Translations under genes and position numbers: made by a program
From: Dokdonella sp.
GTDB taxonomy: Bacteria > Pseudomonadota > Gammaproteobacteria > Xanthomonadales > Rhodanobacteraceae
Reading direction: 5' to 3'
DNA: 64,000 nucleotides
Assembly: GCA_019634795.1 (NCBI GenBank)
Contig: JAHCAR010000003.1
Location: 124,001 to 188,000, forward strand
Part shown: positions 41,657 through 50,500 of the stretch, piece by piece
Numbering within the stretch: the stretch's first letter is position 1
Layout of the letters: every line of letters begins with the position of its first letter
Notes under the pieces: model-generated
The model's database searches: none
What the model was told of the DNA's origin: nothing
Seen by the model: the letters and a program-made list of their open reading frames with translations, nothing else

Positions 41657-41936
41657 GCGGATCGACGTCGAGGTTGCCTATGTCGCGCCGGGCGTCCAGT
41701 TCCTGCGCAGCTTGAGCCTTGGCGTGCCGGCCAGCGTGGCCGATGCGATCCGCGAGTCGCGGGTCGAGGCCGAATGCGGCATCGATGCCGGGCGTCTCGG
41801 CGTGGGCATCTGGTCGAAGCCCGCCAGCCGCACGACCCAGCTCAAACAGGGCGACCGCGTCGAGATCTACCGGCCGCTCAGGATCGATCCGAAGGAAGCC
41901 AGGCGCCAGCGGGCCAAATCCTCGCCGATTCGATGA
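41649..41936 (+). CDS. RnfH-family ubiquitin-like protein
   Basis: A 95-residue beta-grasp protein of the RnfH/UPF0125 family: [35 protein letters not shown] and the C-terminal LKQGDRVEIYRPLRIDPKEARRQRA, which is diagnostic. It overlaps ratA by eight bases, the usual pairing in gammaproteobacteria. Function is poorly known. Confidence 0.92.
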   Translation: MAERIDVEVAYVAPGVQFLRSLSLGVPASVADAIRESRVEAECGIDAGRLGVGIWSKPASRTTQLKQGDRVEIYRPLRIDPKEARRQRAKSSPIR

Positions 41937-41942
41937 ATCCGA

Positions 41943-42359
41943 TCAGCCCTGGCCTTCACCGCCGCGGCGCTTCTTCTTGTCGTCTTCGCGCTTCTCGTCG
42001 GGGTACTGGCGCTTGTACTTGCGCGCATCGCGAATGAGCTGTTCAGGATCTTCCGGGAAGTAGTCGCCCTCGATGCGGGCCAGGGCCTCGTTCTCGAAGT
42101 AGAGGACGAGATCCTTGCTGTCCATCTTGCCGCGGCCGCGCTTGATGCTCGAGACGTAGTCCCAGCGGTCCTGGTTGAACGGGCTGACGATCGACGGCGA
42201 ACCCATGACCAGCAGCACCTGTCGCTTGCTCATGCCGGGCTTGAGGGTCTCGACCTGGGTCTTGTTGAACAGGTTGCCCTGCTGAACGTCCAGTTTGTAG
42301 AGCACTCCGCAACCGGAGAGGGCGACCAGTGCGATCAGGGCTATCAGGCGTAGCAGCAT
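41943..42359 (-). CDS. bamE: Outer-membrane assembly lipoprotein BamE
   Basis: A 138-residue lipoprotein: signal MLLRLIALIALVALSGC with lipobox LSGC, then the SmpA/OmlA fold VQQGNLFNKTQVETLKPGMSKRQVLLVMGSPSIVSPFNQDRWDYVSS. The C-terminal 35 residues are charged (KREDDKKKRRGGEGQG), longer than in E. coli. BamE stabilises BamA-BamD and binds phosphatidylglycerol. It is convergent with the RnfH gene and divergent from fur, the standard order. Confidence 0.95.
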   Translation of the reverse strand: MLLRLIALIALVALSGCGVLYKLDVQQGNLFNKTQVETLKPGMSKRQVLLVMGSPSIVSPFNQDRWDYVSSIKRGRGKMDSKDLVLYFENEALARIEGDYFPEDPEQLIRDARKYKRQYPDEKREDDKKKRRGGEGQG

Positions 42360-42454
42360 GCGTTCAGGCTCGGCGATGACCAAACCCCGGATGATACACT
42401 AGCGATCATTTCCTGATCGTTATGGAACGCCGAACCGGCATGCGGAGGACAGCC

Positions 42455-42862
42455 ATGGAATCAACCGATCTACGCAAGGCGGGGTTGAAGGTCACCCACC
42501 CGCGGATGCGGATCCTGGAGATCCTCGAAAGCCTCGATGGCAAGCACGTCACCGCCGAGGACATCTACCGCGAACTGCTCGAGCACCAGGACGACATCGG
42601 CCTGGCGACCGTGTATCGCGTGCTGACCCAATTCGAGGCGGCCGGTCTCGTGCTCAAGCACAACTTCGAGGGCGGGCAGGCGGTCTATGAGCTCGATCGC
42701 GGCAAGCACCACGACCACATGATCGATGTCGAGTCGGGCAAGGTGATCGAGTTCACCAGCGAGGAGATCGAGCGCCTGCAGCGCGAGGTCGCGGAAAAAC
42801 ACGGCTACCAGATCGAGGATCACAGCCTCGTCCTGTACGTGCGGCCGCGCAAGAAGAACTGA
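42455..42862 (+). CDS. fur: Ferric uptake regulator Fur
   Basis: A 135-residue repressor that binds Fe2+ and blocks iron-uptake promoters. The wHTH (LKVTHPRMRILEILES... LATVYRVLTQFEAAGLV) and metal sites (His in GGQAVYELDRGKHHDHMIDVESGKVIEF, C-terminal H in KHGYQIEDHSLVLYV) are present. No CxxC structural zinc motifs are visible, as in the Cys-poor Pseudomonas/Xanthomonas Fur group. Start set by GGAGGA five bases upstream. Confidence 0.95.
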   Translation: MESTDLRKAGLKVTHPRMRILEILESLDGKHVTAEDIYRELLEHQDDIGLATVYRVLTQFEAAGLVLKHNFEGGQAVYELDRGKHHDHMIDVESGKVIEFTSEEIERLQREVAEKHGYQIEDHSLVLYVRPRKKN

Positions 42863-42870
42863 GGCGCAGC

Positions 42871-42890
42871 GGCCGGCTGGACCGCCGGCC
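42871..42890 (+). terminator. Hairpin after fur
   Basis: GGCCGGC TGGACC GCCGGCC, a perfect 7-bp stem starting 8 bases after the fur stop. It lacks a T-run and is followed by TGCGG, so its activity as an intrinsic terminator is doubtful. Confidence 0.4.
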
Positions 42891-42920
42891 TGCGGATATC
42901 GGCCGGTCGGTGAAAATGGT

Positions 42921-43762
42921 TCCTGATTGGCCTCAACGCTCAGCCAATTGATGACCGTTCGCCCTGAGCGCAGGCCCGTAGGGCCGGAGTCGAAGGGTCG
43001 CGCTGGACGGTGGTTCGACTTCGCTTGCTGGCGCAAGCTACGCTCAGCACGAACGGATATCTGGAGCTACGCTCAGCACGAACGGATATACGTGGCTCTA
43101 CATCAGGGTAATTGGGGCCTTGGATTCCTGCGGATTCCCGATGACCTCAACGCTCAGCCAATTGATGACCGTTCGCCCTGAGCGTAGGCCCGTAGGGCCG
43201 GAGTCGAAAGGTCGCCCTGGTCGGTGCTTCGACTTCGCTTGCTGGCGCAAGCTACGCTCAGCACGAACGGTTCTCGGTGGCCGAATGTCAGGGCCAATCA
43301 GGTTTCGCAATGCCGGGATCCTGCGCGATTCAGCGCGATTCAGAGGCGCGATTCAGGACACCCACCCATTTCGGAATCTGATTAGCCTCACCAACGCTCA
43401 GCCAGTCGATGACCGTTCGCCCTGAGCGTAGGCCCGTAGGGCCGGAGTCGAAGGGGCGCGCTGATCAGTGCTTCGACTTCGCTTGCTGCCGCAAGCTACG
43501 CTCAGCACGAACGGATATCTGGAGCTACGCTCAGCACGAACGGATACACGTGGCTCTACATCAGGGTAATTGGGGCCTTGGATTCCTGCGGATTCCCGAT
43601 GACCTCAACGCTCAGCCAATTGATGACCGTTCGCCCTGAGCGTAGGCCCGTAGGGCCGGAGTCGAAGGGTCGCCCTGGTCGGTGCTCCGACTTCGCTTGC
43701 TGGCGCAAGCTGCGCTCAGCACGAACGGTTCTCGGTGGCTGAATGTCAGGGCTAATCAGGAA
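42921..43762. repeat. Amplified palindromic element, array B
   Basis: Four copies of the same about 102-base palindrome as array A lie at 42955-43056, 43169-43270, 43413-43514 and 43627-43728. The array opens with CCTGATTGGCCTCAACGCTC and closes with GAATGTCAGGGCTAATCAGG, inverted partners of each other. Two copies are followed by a CTCAGCACGAACGG duplication and CATCAGGGTAATTGGGGCCT; the others by the outer right arm (about 43271-43302 and 43729-43762), so complete elements alternate with fused ones. No gene is supported in the 1-kb stretch between fur and the tRNA. Confidence 0.85.
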
Positions 43763-43872
43763 ATAGTTTCACGGGGGAGTTGACGAAACCCGCCCGGCAC
43801 AGAATAATCCCGCCCCTCGTTGGACCGGGCCGGCTGCGCAAGGCAGCTTTTTCCGCCAAGACGACGATCAAA

Positions 43873-43949
43873 GCGCCCGTAGCTCAGCTGGATAGAGTAC
43901 CAGGCTACGAACTTGGTGGTCGGGAGTTCGAATCTCTCCGGGCGCGCCA
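43873..43949 (+). tRNA. tRNA-Arg (anticodon ACG)
   Basis: A 77-base tRNA with encoded CCA. Acceptor GCGCCCG/CGGGCGC, D-arm GCTCAGCTGGATAGAGT, anticodon stem CCAGG with loop CTACGAA and CTTGG giving ACG, variable loop GGTGGTC and T-arm GGGAGTTCGAATCTCTC. A in the first anticodon position is normally edited to inosine, reading CGU/CGC/CGA. A terminator follows directly. tRNA-Arg genes are frequent integration sites. Confidence 0.97.
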
Positions 43950-43961
43950 TAAAAAAGAACG

Positions 43962-43997
43962 AAGGATCAATGAGTTAAGGCTCATTGGTCCTTTTTT
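43962..43997 (+). terminator. Rho-independent terminator after tRNA-Arg
   Basis: AAGGATCAATGAG pairs with CTCATTGGTCCTT (one mismatch) around a TTAAGG loop and ends in T6, 12 bases after the tRNA CCA. Confidence 0.85.
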
Positions 43998-43999
43998 CT

Positions 44000-44369
44000 G
44001 TGGGCCAATTTTGAGCCCAAAAGGCCCGCTGTGACGATTCTGTGACGAATCTGTGCCAAAGCCTGCTAGCGTTGAGCGGCCAGAGCACTCGCATTTGACT
44101 ACCAAGTCCCGTGACGAACAACTTGCTGGGTTCGGTAGCCAGTAGGGAAAAGGTGTTCTCCAACAGCCCCTAGAGTTCTGGGAGAGCCAGAGCGACTTGC
44201 ATGTGAAATGTCAGGCCTGCCCTTGCAAATGTTTAACTGCCGGGAATTGTTCTGCAATCGGTAATCGGCAGTCCTTGCCAAGCCCCGGGGGAAGCTCACC
44301 AAGATGCGACTTCATTTCGACCAACGTGCAATTTCTTGATCTATTCGCGCAACTTATGGCCCGGGTGGC
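44000..44369. other. Gene-free junction between tRNA-Arg and the metal region
   Basis: About 370 bases with no convincing gene. Short frames on the minus strand lack ribosome sites and recognisable motifs, and no integrase or attachment-core repeat of the tRNA 3' end was found within it. TGTGACGATTCTGTGACGAATCTGTG (44030-44055 region) is a short direct repeat. Composition drops in GC compared with the core to the left. Confidence 0.5.
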
Positions 44370-44390
44370 CAGCGCTATTTTATAACGCTG
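44370..44390 (+). promoter_or_regulatory. Possible promoter/operator for the czc genes
   Basis: The inverted repeat CAGCG/CGCTG flanks an A+T-rich core CTATTTTATAA, which includes TATAAC as a -10 candidate, 24 bases before the first gene of the metal-efflux cluster. No regulator gene (CzcR, MerR or ArsR type) is adjacent; assignment rests on position and symmetry only. Confidence 0.3.
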
Positions 44391-44413
44391 CGGCTTGCCT
44401 GTATCCTTCCCGC

Positions 44414-44794
44414 ATGTCGCTCAATTCCAACGCCACGTTGCTAGCCCGAATTCGCAGATCTTCGCGATTGGCGATCTTCATGATCATGGTGTTCGCCTTG
44501 AAAATAGGTGCCGTGGTGGCGTGCACGACGCATGACATGCTTGACTACACTGGTAATGCGAGCAGCTCCTCGACGGGGATGAGCTGGGTTGACACCGTAT
44601 CGAGCGAAGATCCGACGGGCAATCCGTTCGACTTTGAGGGGACTTGCGAACACTGTGGCTGTCATCAGACTATCGCCATGGTTCCCACTGTTGAGTTTCT
44701 TGAGTCGCTGCGGGAGGGAGTCGCGATTGGATGGGTCGCCATTCCGACCCGCCATGTCCTCCTGCCCAAAGAGTTACGCCCACCCATCGTCTGA
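44414..44794 (+). CDS. Small CzcI/CopL-like metal-associated protein
   Basis: A 126-residue exported or membrane-anchored protein: hydrophobic LAIFMIMVFALKIGAVVACTTHD, then a cluster CEHCGCHQ (residues about 82-89) suited to metal binding, and a C-terminus ending ELRPPIV. Size, position just ahead of czcC and the signal-plus-Cys/His layout resemble CzcI, a small protein modulating czc expression. The RPPIV end is shared with the CopL-like protein at 55.2 kb. The start skips an upstream frame lacking a signal. Confidence 0.5.
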   Translation: MSLNSNATLLARIRRSSRLAIFMIMVFALKIGAVVACTTHDMLDYTGNASSSSTGMSWVDTVSSEDPTGNPFDFEGTCEHCGCHQTIAMVPTVEFLESLREGVAIGWVAIPTRHVLLPKELRPPIV

Positions 44795-44858
44795 ATGAAT
44801 CGATACAGCCCTTCGGCTCTGATAGTCGAAGGAAGATTTTCATTCAGAGGACTACCAG

Positions 44859-46142
44859 ATGTTCCCTTTCCGCCTGCCGCGACGATGCACGCTCGTGCGT
44901 CTGACCGTGGCTGTTTCCTGTGCCATCTACTGGCCAATTCCGGCGCATTCCGCCGAGATCCCCCCCACTCTTGCGCCGCCGGAAATTCGACAGGCAGTGA
45001 AGGGCGCGTGGCAACAGCACCCGAGTTATCGCATCAATGAAGCGCTGATTGCGGCAGCCAATGCCCGGTTTGATGCGGCCTCGAAACCCCTCTACAACCC
45101 CGAACTTGAAGTACTTCTTGACAGAGAGGGGCCGGATCGCTCGGCCGTTGCCGGGGTAAATCTGACTCTTGATCTGAGCGGAAAGCGTCGGCTCCGCCAT
45201 GACGCCGCCGAAGCTCGCGTTGATCTGGCCACAGCGGAAGCACGCGTAATTCGCCGGGAATTCACCAAACAGTGGTTCGAAGGTTGGGCAGATTACCTAG
45301 CCGCTACCCAGCGCGTGGAAATTGGCAATCGAAGATTGCAACTGGTCTCCCGATTTGCGGATCTAGCGGAGAGGCAGTACGCGGCGGACGACATCTCGGG
45401 ACTGGATAGGGATTTGGCATCCCTGGCGAGCGAAGAAGCGCGTCTACAGCAATCGCAATTGCTGGCAGACCAGACCGATGCCGAAGCTCGCTTTCGTGAG
45501 GTTGGGGGCACCATCAACCCTGCAACGGGTCAGTCGCTCCCGACCAGCGAACTGCCAGCCCCTGTTGCGTACCAGAACGCCAGTCTCGAGGAGCTACCTG
45601 ATTGGCAAGTTGCACAGGCGACTGCGAAAACCCTTGCGCGCGAAGTTCTGGTAGCGCGGCAGAACAGAGTCGCTGATCCAACGGTAGGAATCAATGGGGG
45701 ACGCATCGACTACGGAAGCTTTCGCGACAACGTTATCGGCGTGAGGCTAAGCGTACCCCTGTTTGTGCGCAATTCGTTCGGGGCGGAAGTCGTTGCGGCC
45801 CAAGCGGACGCAAACGCCGCAGATGCTGAGGTTGAACGAGTTGTCCTGCAACTCGACACTGAGCGTCGACGCGCTATCACAACATACGATTCGTCCCGCA
45901 CGGCCTGGTCCCGATGGCAGGCTAGTCGTGGCACCGACGTCGAGCTCCGGGCGGGTCTGCTTGAACGACTCTGGAAGCAAGGCGAGTTGTCGACATCGGA
46001 CTACCTGTTGCAGCTCAAGCAGACCTTGGACACCGCGCTTGCCGGCGCCGAACTTGAAGCGCGCGTTTGGCGCGGCTTTGTTGAATATCTTGCCGCCACT
46101 GGACAGCTGGAACGCTGGTCCGGACTGGAGGGAACCCCATGA
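44859..46142 (+). CDS. czcC: Outer-membrane factor CzcC (TolC family)
   Basis: A 427-residue outer-membrane channel of an RND efflux system. Signal peptide (LTVAVSCAIYWPIPAHSA), then two TolC-type repeats with long amphipathic coiled-coil helices (for example DAAEARVDLATAEARVIRREFTKQWFEGW and AEVERVVLQLDTERRRAITTYDSSRTAWSRW), beta strands DPTVGINGGRIDY and VIGVRLSVPLFVRNSFGAEV. The last strand pair is typical of CzcC/CusC metal-efflux factors. Overlaps czcB by ATGA. Confidence 0.88.
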   Translation: MFPFRLPRRCTLVRLTVAVSCAIYWPIPAHSAEIPPTLAPPEIRQAVKGAWQQHPSYRINEALIAAANARFDAASKPLYNPELEVLLDREGPDRSAVAGVNLTLDLSGKRRLRHDAAEARVDLATAEARVIRREFTKQWFEGWADYLAATQRVEIGNRRLQLVSRFADLAERQYAADDISGLDRDLASLASEEARLQQSQLLADQTDAEARFREVGGTINPATGQSLPTSELPAPVAYQNASLEELPDWQVAQATAKTLAREVLVARQNRVADPTVGINGGRIDYGSFRDNVIGVRLSVPLFVRNSFGAEVVAAQADANAADAEVERVVLQLDTERRRAITTYDSSRTAWSRWQASRGTDVELRAGLLERLWKQGELSTSDYLLQLKQTLDTALAGAELEARVWRGFVEYLAATGQLERWSGLEGTP

Positions 46143-47341
46143 GAACCGCTCACATGAAGATTCGCAGCATCGCTTTTCTTTTGATACTTGCAGTACTCGC
46201 AACAGGCCTGTCGGCATGTTCAGAGTCATCCGAGCCCGATGCTGCGATGGCAGACAACACGCACCCATCGTCCGGCGCCCCAAAACATGACGACGCCAAC
46301 GGGCACGGTGAGGACGATGAGTCCGAAAAGGGCGTAGCGATGGACGACGCGGCGCTTGTGGCAGCCGGCATCGAGTTGCAGACGCTGGCACCTTCCCGAC
46401 TCAGTGAAGAACTGCGTGCCCCCGGCGAGGTTACCGACAACGCATATGGCACAACGCTGATTACCCCTCGGGTGGATTCGCTCGTTGTTAGTCGGCATGC
46501 CCGAATCGGCGATGAAGTTGAGGCCGGTGCGCCGCTGGTTACCTTGTCCAGTGTCGAAGTTGCCAATGCGCAAGCCGAGTTGCGCATCGCCCAGGAAGAG
46601 TGGAGGCGAGTATCCGAGTTGGGTCGGGAAGCAGTTTCCGGTCGTCGCATAAACGAAGCCAGAGTCAATCTGGATCGCGCCAAAGCAACCGCTCGTGCCT
46701 ACGGGCTCTCAGGAACGGCAGACGGCCGCAGCAATGGCGAATTCACTTTGTCCGCGCCGCATGCAGGAAGACTGACCGAAGACGATTTCGTGGTGGGACA
46801 GCGCATCGAGCCGGGTACGACGCTGTTCCGCCTCGTCGATGAATCCACGGTATGGGTCGACGCAAAGCTGCCATCAGAATCCGCATCGCACGTGAAAGCG
46901 GGGACGCCAGCCACGATTGTAGCCGGCGGCCAACGTATTGCAGGTACGGTCATGCGCAGTGCACATCGTACGTCGGAAGCGACGCGAAATGCGACGGTCA
47001 GGGTCGAAGTGCCCAACCCTCATGACCTGTTGCACAGCGGCGACTACGTTGATGTGTATTTCGAGGCTACTTCCGAAAAAGAGGGTCGATCTCAATCGGC
47101 CACACGATTGGCCGTGCCGACCAGTGCGCTTGTCCAGATCGATGGTGAAACCGTCGTGTTCCGTCGAGATGCAAAGGATGGCGAATTGGAACCCGTAGCC
47201 GTGCGAGCAGGCGAAGTCATTGGAGATCACACCGTTATCAGGGAAGGTGTCGAGACCGGCGATGTCATTGTTGTGGCCGGGGCCTTTGCCGTGAAGTCGC
47301 AGATGTTGAAGGCCGAGTTGGGAGAAGGTCATGGGCATTGA
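46139..47341 (+). CDS. czcB: RND periplasmic adaptor CzcB
   Basis: A 400-residue membrane-fusion protein. Lipoprotein-like signal (LLILAVLATGLSACSESS, lipobox LSAC), a His/Asp-rich stretch (PKHDDANGHGEDDESEKG) before the hairpin, barrel-sandwich halves (TPRVDSLVVSRHARIGDEVEAGAPLVTLSS and APHAGRLTEDDFVVGQRIEPGTTLFRL) and a C-terminal GHGH. It links the inner pump CzcA to CzcC and may deliver metal. A second ATG five codons in is also plausible. Confidence 0.9.
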   Translation: MRTAHMKIRSIAFLLILAVLATGLSACSESSEPDAAMADNTHPSSGAPKHDDANGHGEDDESEKGVAMDDAALVAAGIELQTLAPSRLSEELRAPGEVTDNAYGTTLITPRVDSLVVSRHARIGDEVEAGAPLVTLSSVEVANAQAELRIAQEEWRRVSELGREAVSGRRINEARVNLDRAKATARAYGLSGTADGRSNGEFTLSAPHAGRLTEDDFVVGQRIEPGTTLFRLVDESTVWVDAKLPSESASHVKAGTPATIVAGGQRIAGTVMRSAHRTSEATRNATVRVEVPNPHDLLHSGDYVDVYFEATSEKEGRSQSATRLAVPTSALVQIDGETVVFRRDAKDGELEPVAVRAGEVIGDHTVIREGVETGDVIVVAGAFAVKSQMLKAELGEGHGH

Positions 47342-47371
47342 TCACATTCCACGTAAACCAGGGGGTGCACC

Positions 47372-50300
47372 ATGCTGAACCACCTGGTCGAACTCTCCCT
47401 GCGCTACAAGTTCCTTGTACTGATCAGCTTTGCCGTCATCGCCTTTCTCGGTCTGCGCGCCGTACGCGATGTGCCGATCGATGCGTTCCCGGATGTCACA
47501 CCGGCGCAGGTCAACGTGTACACCGAATCACCAGGATTGGCCGCTGAAGATGTCGAGCTGCTGCTGACTACGCCGATCGAATCGGCGCTCGCCGGCCTGC
47601 CGAAGGTGCAGGAAATCCGCTCGGTCAGCCTGTTCGGCTTGTCTTATGTCGCGGTCTACTTTGAAGACGACATGGACATCTACTTTGCCCGCCAGCTGGT
47701 CAACGAACGTCTACAAGAGATCGGTGATCGCCTGCCGGCGGGCTACGGAAAACCGGGCATGGGTCCAAACACCTCTGGTTTGGGCCAGGTGTTCTGGTAC
47801 ACCGTGGAGCGCGCAAAAGGGGTCAGCAAGGAAGAAGTTACCGACATGGACTTGCGCACCTGGCAGGAATGGATGGTGCGACTCGTATTGCGCACGGCGC
47901 CAGGCGTGGATGACGTCACCTCTTGGGGCGGTGGTGAGCGCGAGTTTCAAGTCCTCGTCGATCCACAGCGGCTATACGCGCGTGGCCTTGGCTTTGCCGA
48001 TGTGATCAACGCGATTCCGGCCAACAACGGCCAGGTCGGTGGCAATGTCATGGATGTCGGGCTCGAGCAGTTCCTCGTGCGCGGTCTGGGTCTCTTGAAG
48101 TCAACCTCTGATATCGGCGCCATCGTGCTGAAAGCCGAGGACGGCGCCCCGGTCTATCTTCGCGATGTCGCCACCGTGGTCGAAGCACCAGCACCGCGTT
48201 TTGGCGCGGTGACGCGTGACGGAGAAGAAGTCGTGCTCGGCATGGCGTTGGCACGCATTGGGGAGAACGCCAAGGCCGTTGTTGAAGCGGTCAAGGGCAA
48301 GCTAGATATCGTTCGCGATGCTTTGCCCAAGACCATGGTGCTCAAACCCATCTACGAACGTACTGATCTGGTCAACAAGGCCGTGGGAACGGCAGTCAGG
48401 GCACTGATAGAGGGCTCGATTCTTGTTGCAATCGTACTGTTCCTTTTTCTCGGCGAGCTGCGCTCGGCCCTGGTGGTCATTGTGACCTTGCCGCTGGCAA
48501 TGCTAATTGCGTTCATTGGCATGGGCGAAGCAGGATTGTCGGCCAATCTGATGTCTCTGGCCGGTCTGGCCATCGGCATAGGCATGATGGTCGATGGGGC
48601 CGTAGTCATGGTCGAGAATGCGTTTCGTATCATGGCTGAGCGTCTGGAACACGGAGAGAAGGTCAACCGAACCTCGGCCGTGCTGGCAGCGGCACGTGAG
48701 GTAGCCAACCCAATCAGCTTTGCCATCACGATCATCATCGTCGTATTCCTGCCGCTGTTCGCGCTTGAAGGCCTCGAAGGCAAGATGTTCAAGCCGATGG
48801 CTTTCAATATCGCCTTCGCCATGGCCGGTTCGATGATCCTGAGTCTGACCCTGATTCCGGTCCTGGCCTCGATGATCCTCAAGCCGAAGCCGGAGCGGGA
48901 CACCTGGCTGGTGGCGCGCATCAAGCGTGGCTATCAACCTGTGCTGTCCAAGGCGCTCGCGCACAAGCGTGTTGTGGTCATCAGCGCATTGCTGGCGTTG
49001 GTAGCGAGCCTCGCGCTGTTTCCGTTTCTCGGCAAGGAATTCATGCCGCAGTTGCAGGAAGGCTCGATCATGTGGCGGGTAACGGGCATTCCTTCCACCT
49101 CGCTCAATGAGTCCATCAAGACCAGCAACACGATCGCCGAGGCATTCAAGAAATTCCCGGAGGTCGAGACGACCCTGGCGATGATCGGTCGCGCGGAAAA
49201 GGGTGAGACCGCCGACGTCAATTACATGGAAATCTACACGGCGCTCAAGCCGCAGGATGAGTGGAAAAGCGGACGCAACATCAAGCAGCTTGAAGAGGCC
49301 ATGCAGGAGACGCTTGAAGAAGTAGTTCCGAATGTAGTACCCGGCTATACCCAACCGATCCAGATGCGGGTGGAAGAGCTCATATCCGGCGTGCGTGCGA
49401 CCCTGGCGCTCAAGCTCTACGGCGAGGATCTTCAGCAACTCGATCGGATCAGCGGGCAGTTGAAGGGCGTGCTCGCCGGCGTGAAGGGCGTAGCCGATCT
49501 GTCCCTGGAGGCGAATGTGGGCAAACCCCAGATCCGCATCCAGGTCGATCGAGACGAGCTGGCGCGCCATGGCATGAATGCCGAGGAAGTGCTGACCATC
49601 GTCCGCAACGGTTTGGGCGGCGAACCGGTGAGCGTCCTGCTCGACGGCGTTCGGCGTTTCGACATTGCAGTGCGTCTCAGCGATGTGACACGTGATTCGG
49701 TGGAAGCCCTTCGCAAGGTTCCCATGCGAACGGCAACCGGCGCCCTTGTAGCGCTGTCCGAGGTTGCCGATGTCAGCGTCGCGGAGGGCTATTCCTTCGT
49801 GCGCCGCGAGCAATTGCAGCGCTATGCCGTGATCCAGATGGATGTGCGCGGTCGCGATGTGGACGGCTTCGTCAAGGACGCCGAAGCGGCCATCCAGAAA
49901 CAGGTGGCTTTACCCTCTGGTTACTGGATCGAGTGGGGCGGTGCATTCGAAAACCAGCAGCGTGCGCTGGCCAAGCTCGCCTTGATCGTACCGGTCACGA
50001 TCTTCTTTATCTTCGTGCTGCTCTATACCGCCTTCAATTCGGTGAAGTACGCCGTTCTCATCCTGGCCAACGTTCCGTTCGCCACGATCGGCGGTCTGCT
50101 CGCATTGTTCGTTACCGGTCAATATCTCTCGGTGCCTTCGGCGATCGGCTTCATTGCGGTCTTTGGCGTGGCCATGCTCAACGGCATCGTGCTGGTGAGT
50201 TTTCTCAACGAGCTTCGAGACAAGGGACTCAGTCCGCGTGAAGCGGTATCGCAGGGAACGGCATTGCGCCTGCGGCCGGTATTGATGACGGCGAGCGTGG

Positions 50301-50500
50301 CGATACTCGGGCTGGTGCCGATGCTGCTTTCCAGTGGCGTCGGCGCGGAAACCCAACGACCCCTGGCCACCGTGGTGGTCGGAGGCTTGATCACGTCGAC
50401 CTTGCTCACGCTGATCTTGCTTCCGGTTCTCTACGAGTGGATGGAAAACCGCGCGGAGCGAAAAACGCTCGAGTCACGAACACAGGAGGCCGCGTCATGA
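47372..50500 (+). CDS. czcA: HME-type RND heavy-metal efflux pump
   Basis: A 1042-residue inner-membrane proton/metal antiporter. It opens LVELSLRYKFLVLISFAVIAFLGLRAVRDVPIDAFPDVTPAQVNV, as HME pumps do, and has twelve membrane segments with two large periplasmic loops. In TM4 the motif is AIGIGMMVDGAVVMVEN: Asp408 and Glu415 are present, but the residue aligned with CzcA Asp402 is Gly. Classical Zn/Cd/Co pumps have DFG there, so ion specificity may differ from CzcA. Overlaps the PII-like gene. Confidence 0.92.
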   Translation: MLNHLVELSLRYKFLVLISFAVIAFLGLRAVRDVPIDAFPDVTPAQVNVYTESPGLAAEDVELLLTTPIESALAGLPKVQEIRSVSLFGLSYVAVYFEDDMDIYFARQLVNERLQEIGDRLPAGYGKPGMGPNTSGLGQVFWYTVERAKGVSKEEVTDMDLRTWQEWMVRLVLRTAPGVDDVTSWGGGEREFQVLVDPQRLYARGLGFADVINAIPANNGQVGGNVMDVGLEQFLVRGLGLLKSTSDIGAIVLKAEDGAPVYLRDVATVVEAPAPRFGAVTRDGEEVVLGMALARIGENAKAVVEAVKGKLDIVRDALPKTMVLKPIYERTDLVNKAVGTAVRALIEGSILVAIVLFLFLGELRSALVVIVTLPLAMLIAFIGMGEAGLSANLMSLAGLAIGIGMMVDGAVVMVENAFRIMAERLEHGEKVNRTSAVLAAAREVANPISFAITIIIVVFLPLFALEGLEGKMFKPMAFNIAFAMAGSMILSLTLIPVLASMILKPKPERDTWLVARIKRGYQPVLSKALAHKRVVVISALLALVASLALFPFLGKEFMPQLQEGSIMWRVTGIPSTSLNESIKTSNTIAEAFKKFPEVETTLAMIGRAEKGETADVNYMEIYTALKPQDEWKSGRNIKQLEEAMQETLEEVVPNVVPGYTQPIQMRVEELISGVRATLALKLYGEDLQQLDRISGQLKGVLAGVKGVADLSLEANVGKPQIRIQVDRDELARHGMNAEEVLTIVRNGLGGEPVSVLLDGVRRFDIAVRLSDVTRDSVEALRKVPMRTATGALVALSEVADVSVAEGYSFVRREQLQRYAVIQMDVRGRDVDGFVKDAEAAIQKQVALPSGYWIEWGGAFENQQRALAKLALIVPVTIFFIFVLLYTAFNSVKYAVLILANVPFATIGGLLALFVTGQYLSVPSAIGFIAVFGVAMLNGIVLVSFLNELRDKGLSPREAVSQGTALRLRPVLMTASVAILGLVPMLLSSGVGAETQRPLATVVVGGLITSTLLTLILLPVLYEWMENRAERKTLESRTQEAAS

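Noticed and set aside
43756-43950. Minus-strand frame across tRNA-Arg beginning M-A-R-P-E-R-F-E-L-P
   Set aside because: This is the well-known spurious product translated from the antisense of a tRNA gene.
44099-44302. Integrase remnant next to tRNA-Arg
   Set aside because: No tyrosine-recombinase motif (R..HxxR..Y) could be read in any frame between 44000 and 44400.
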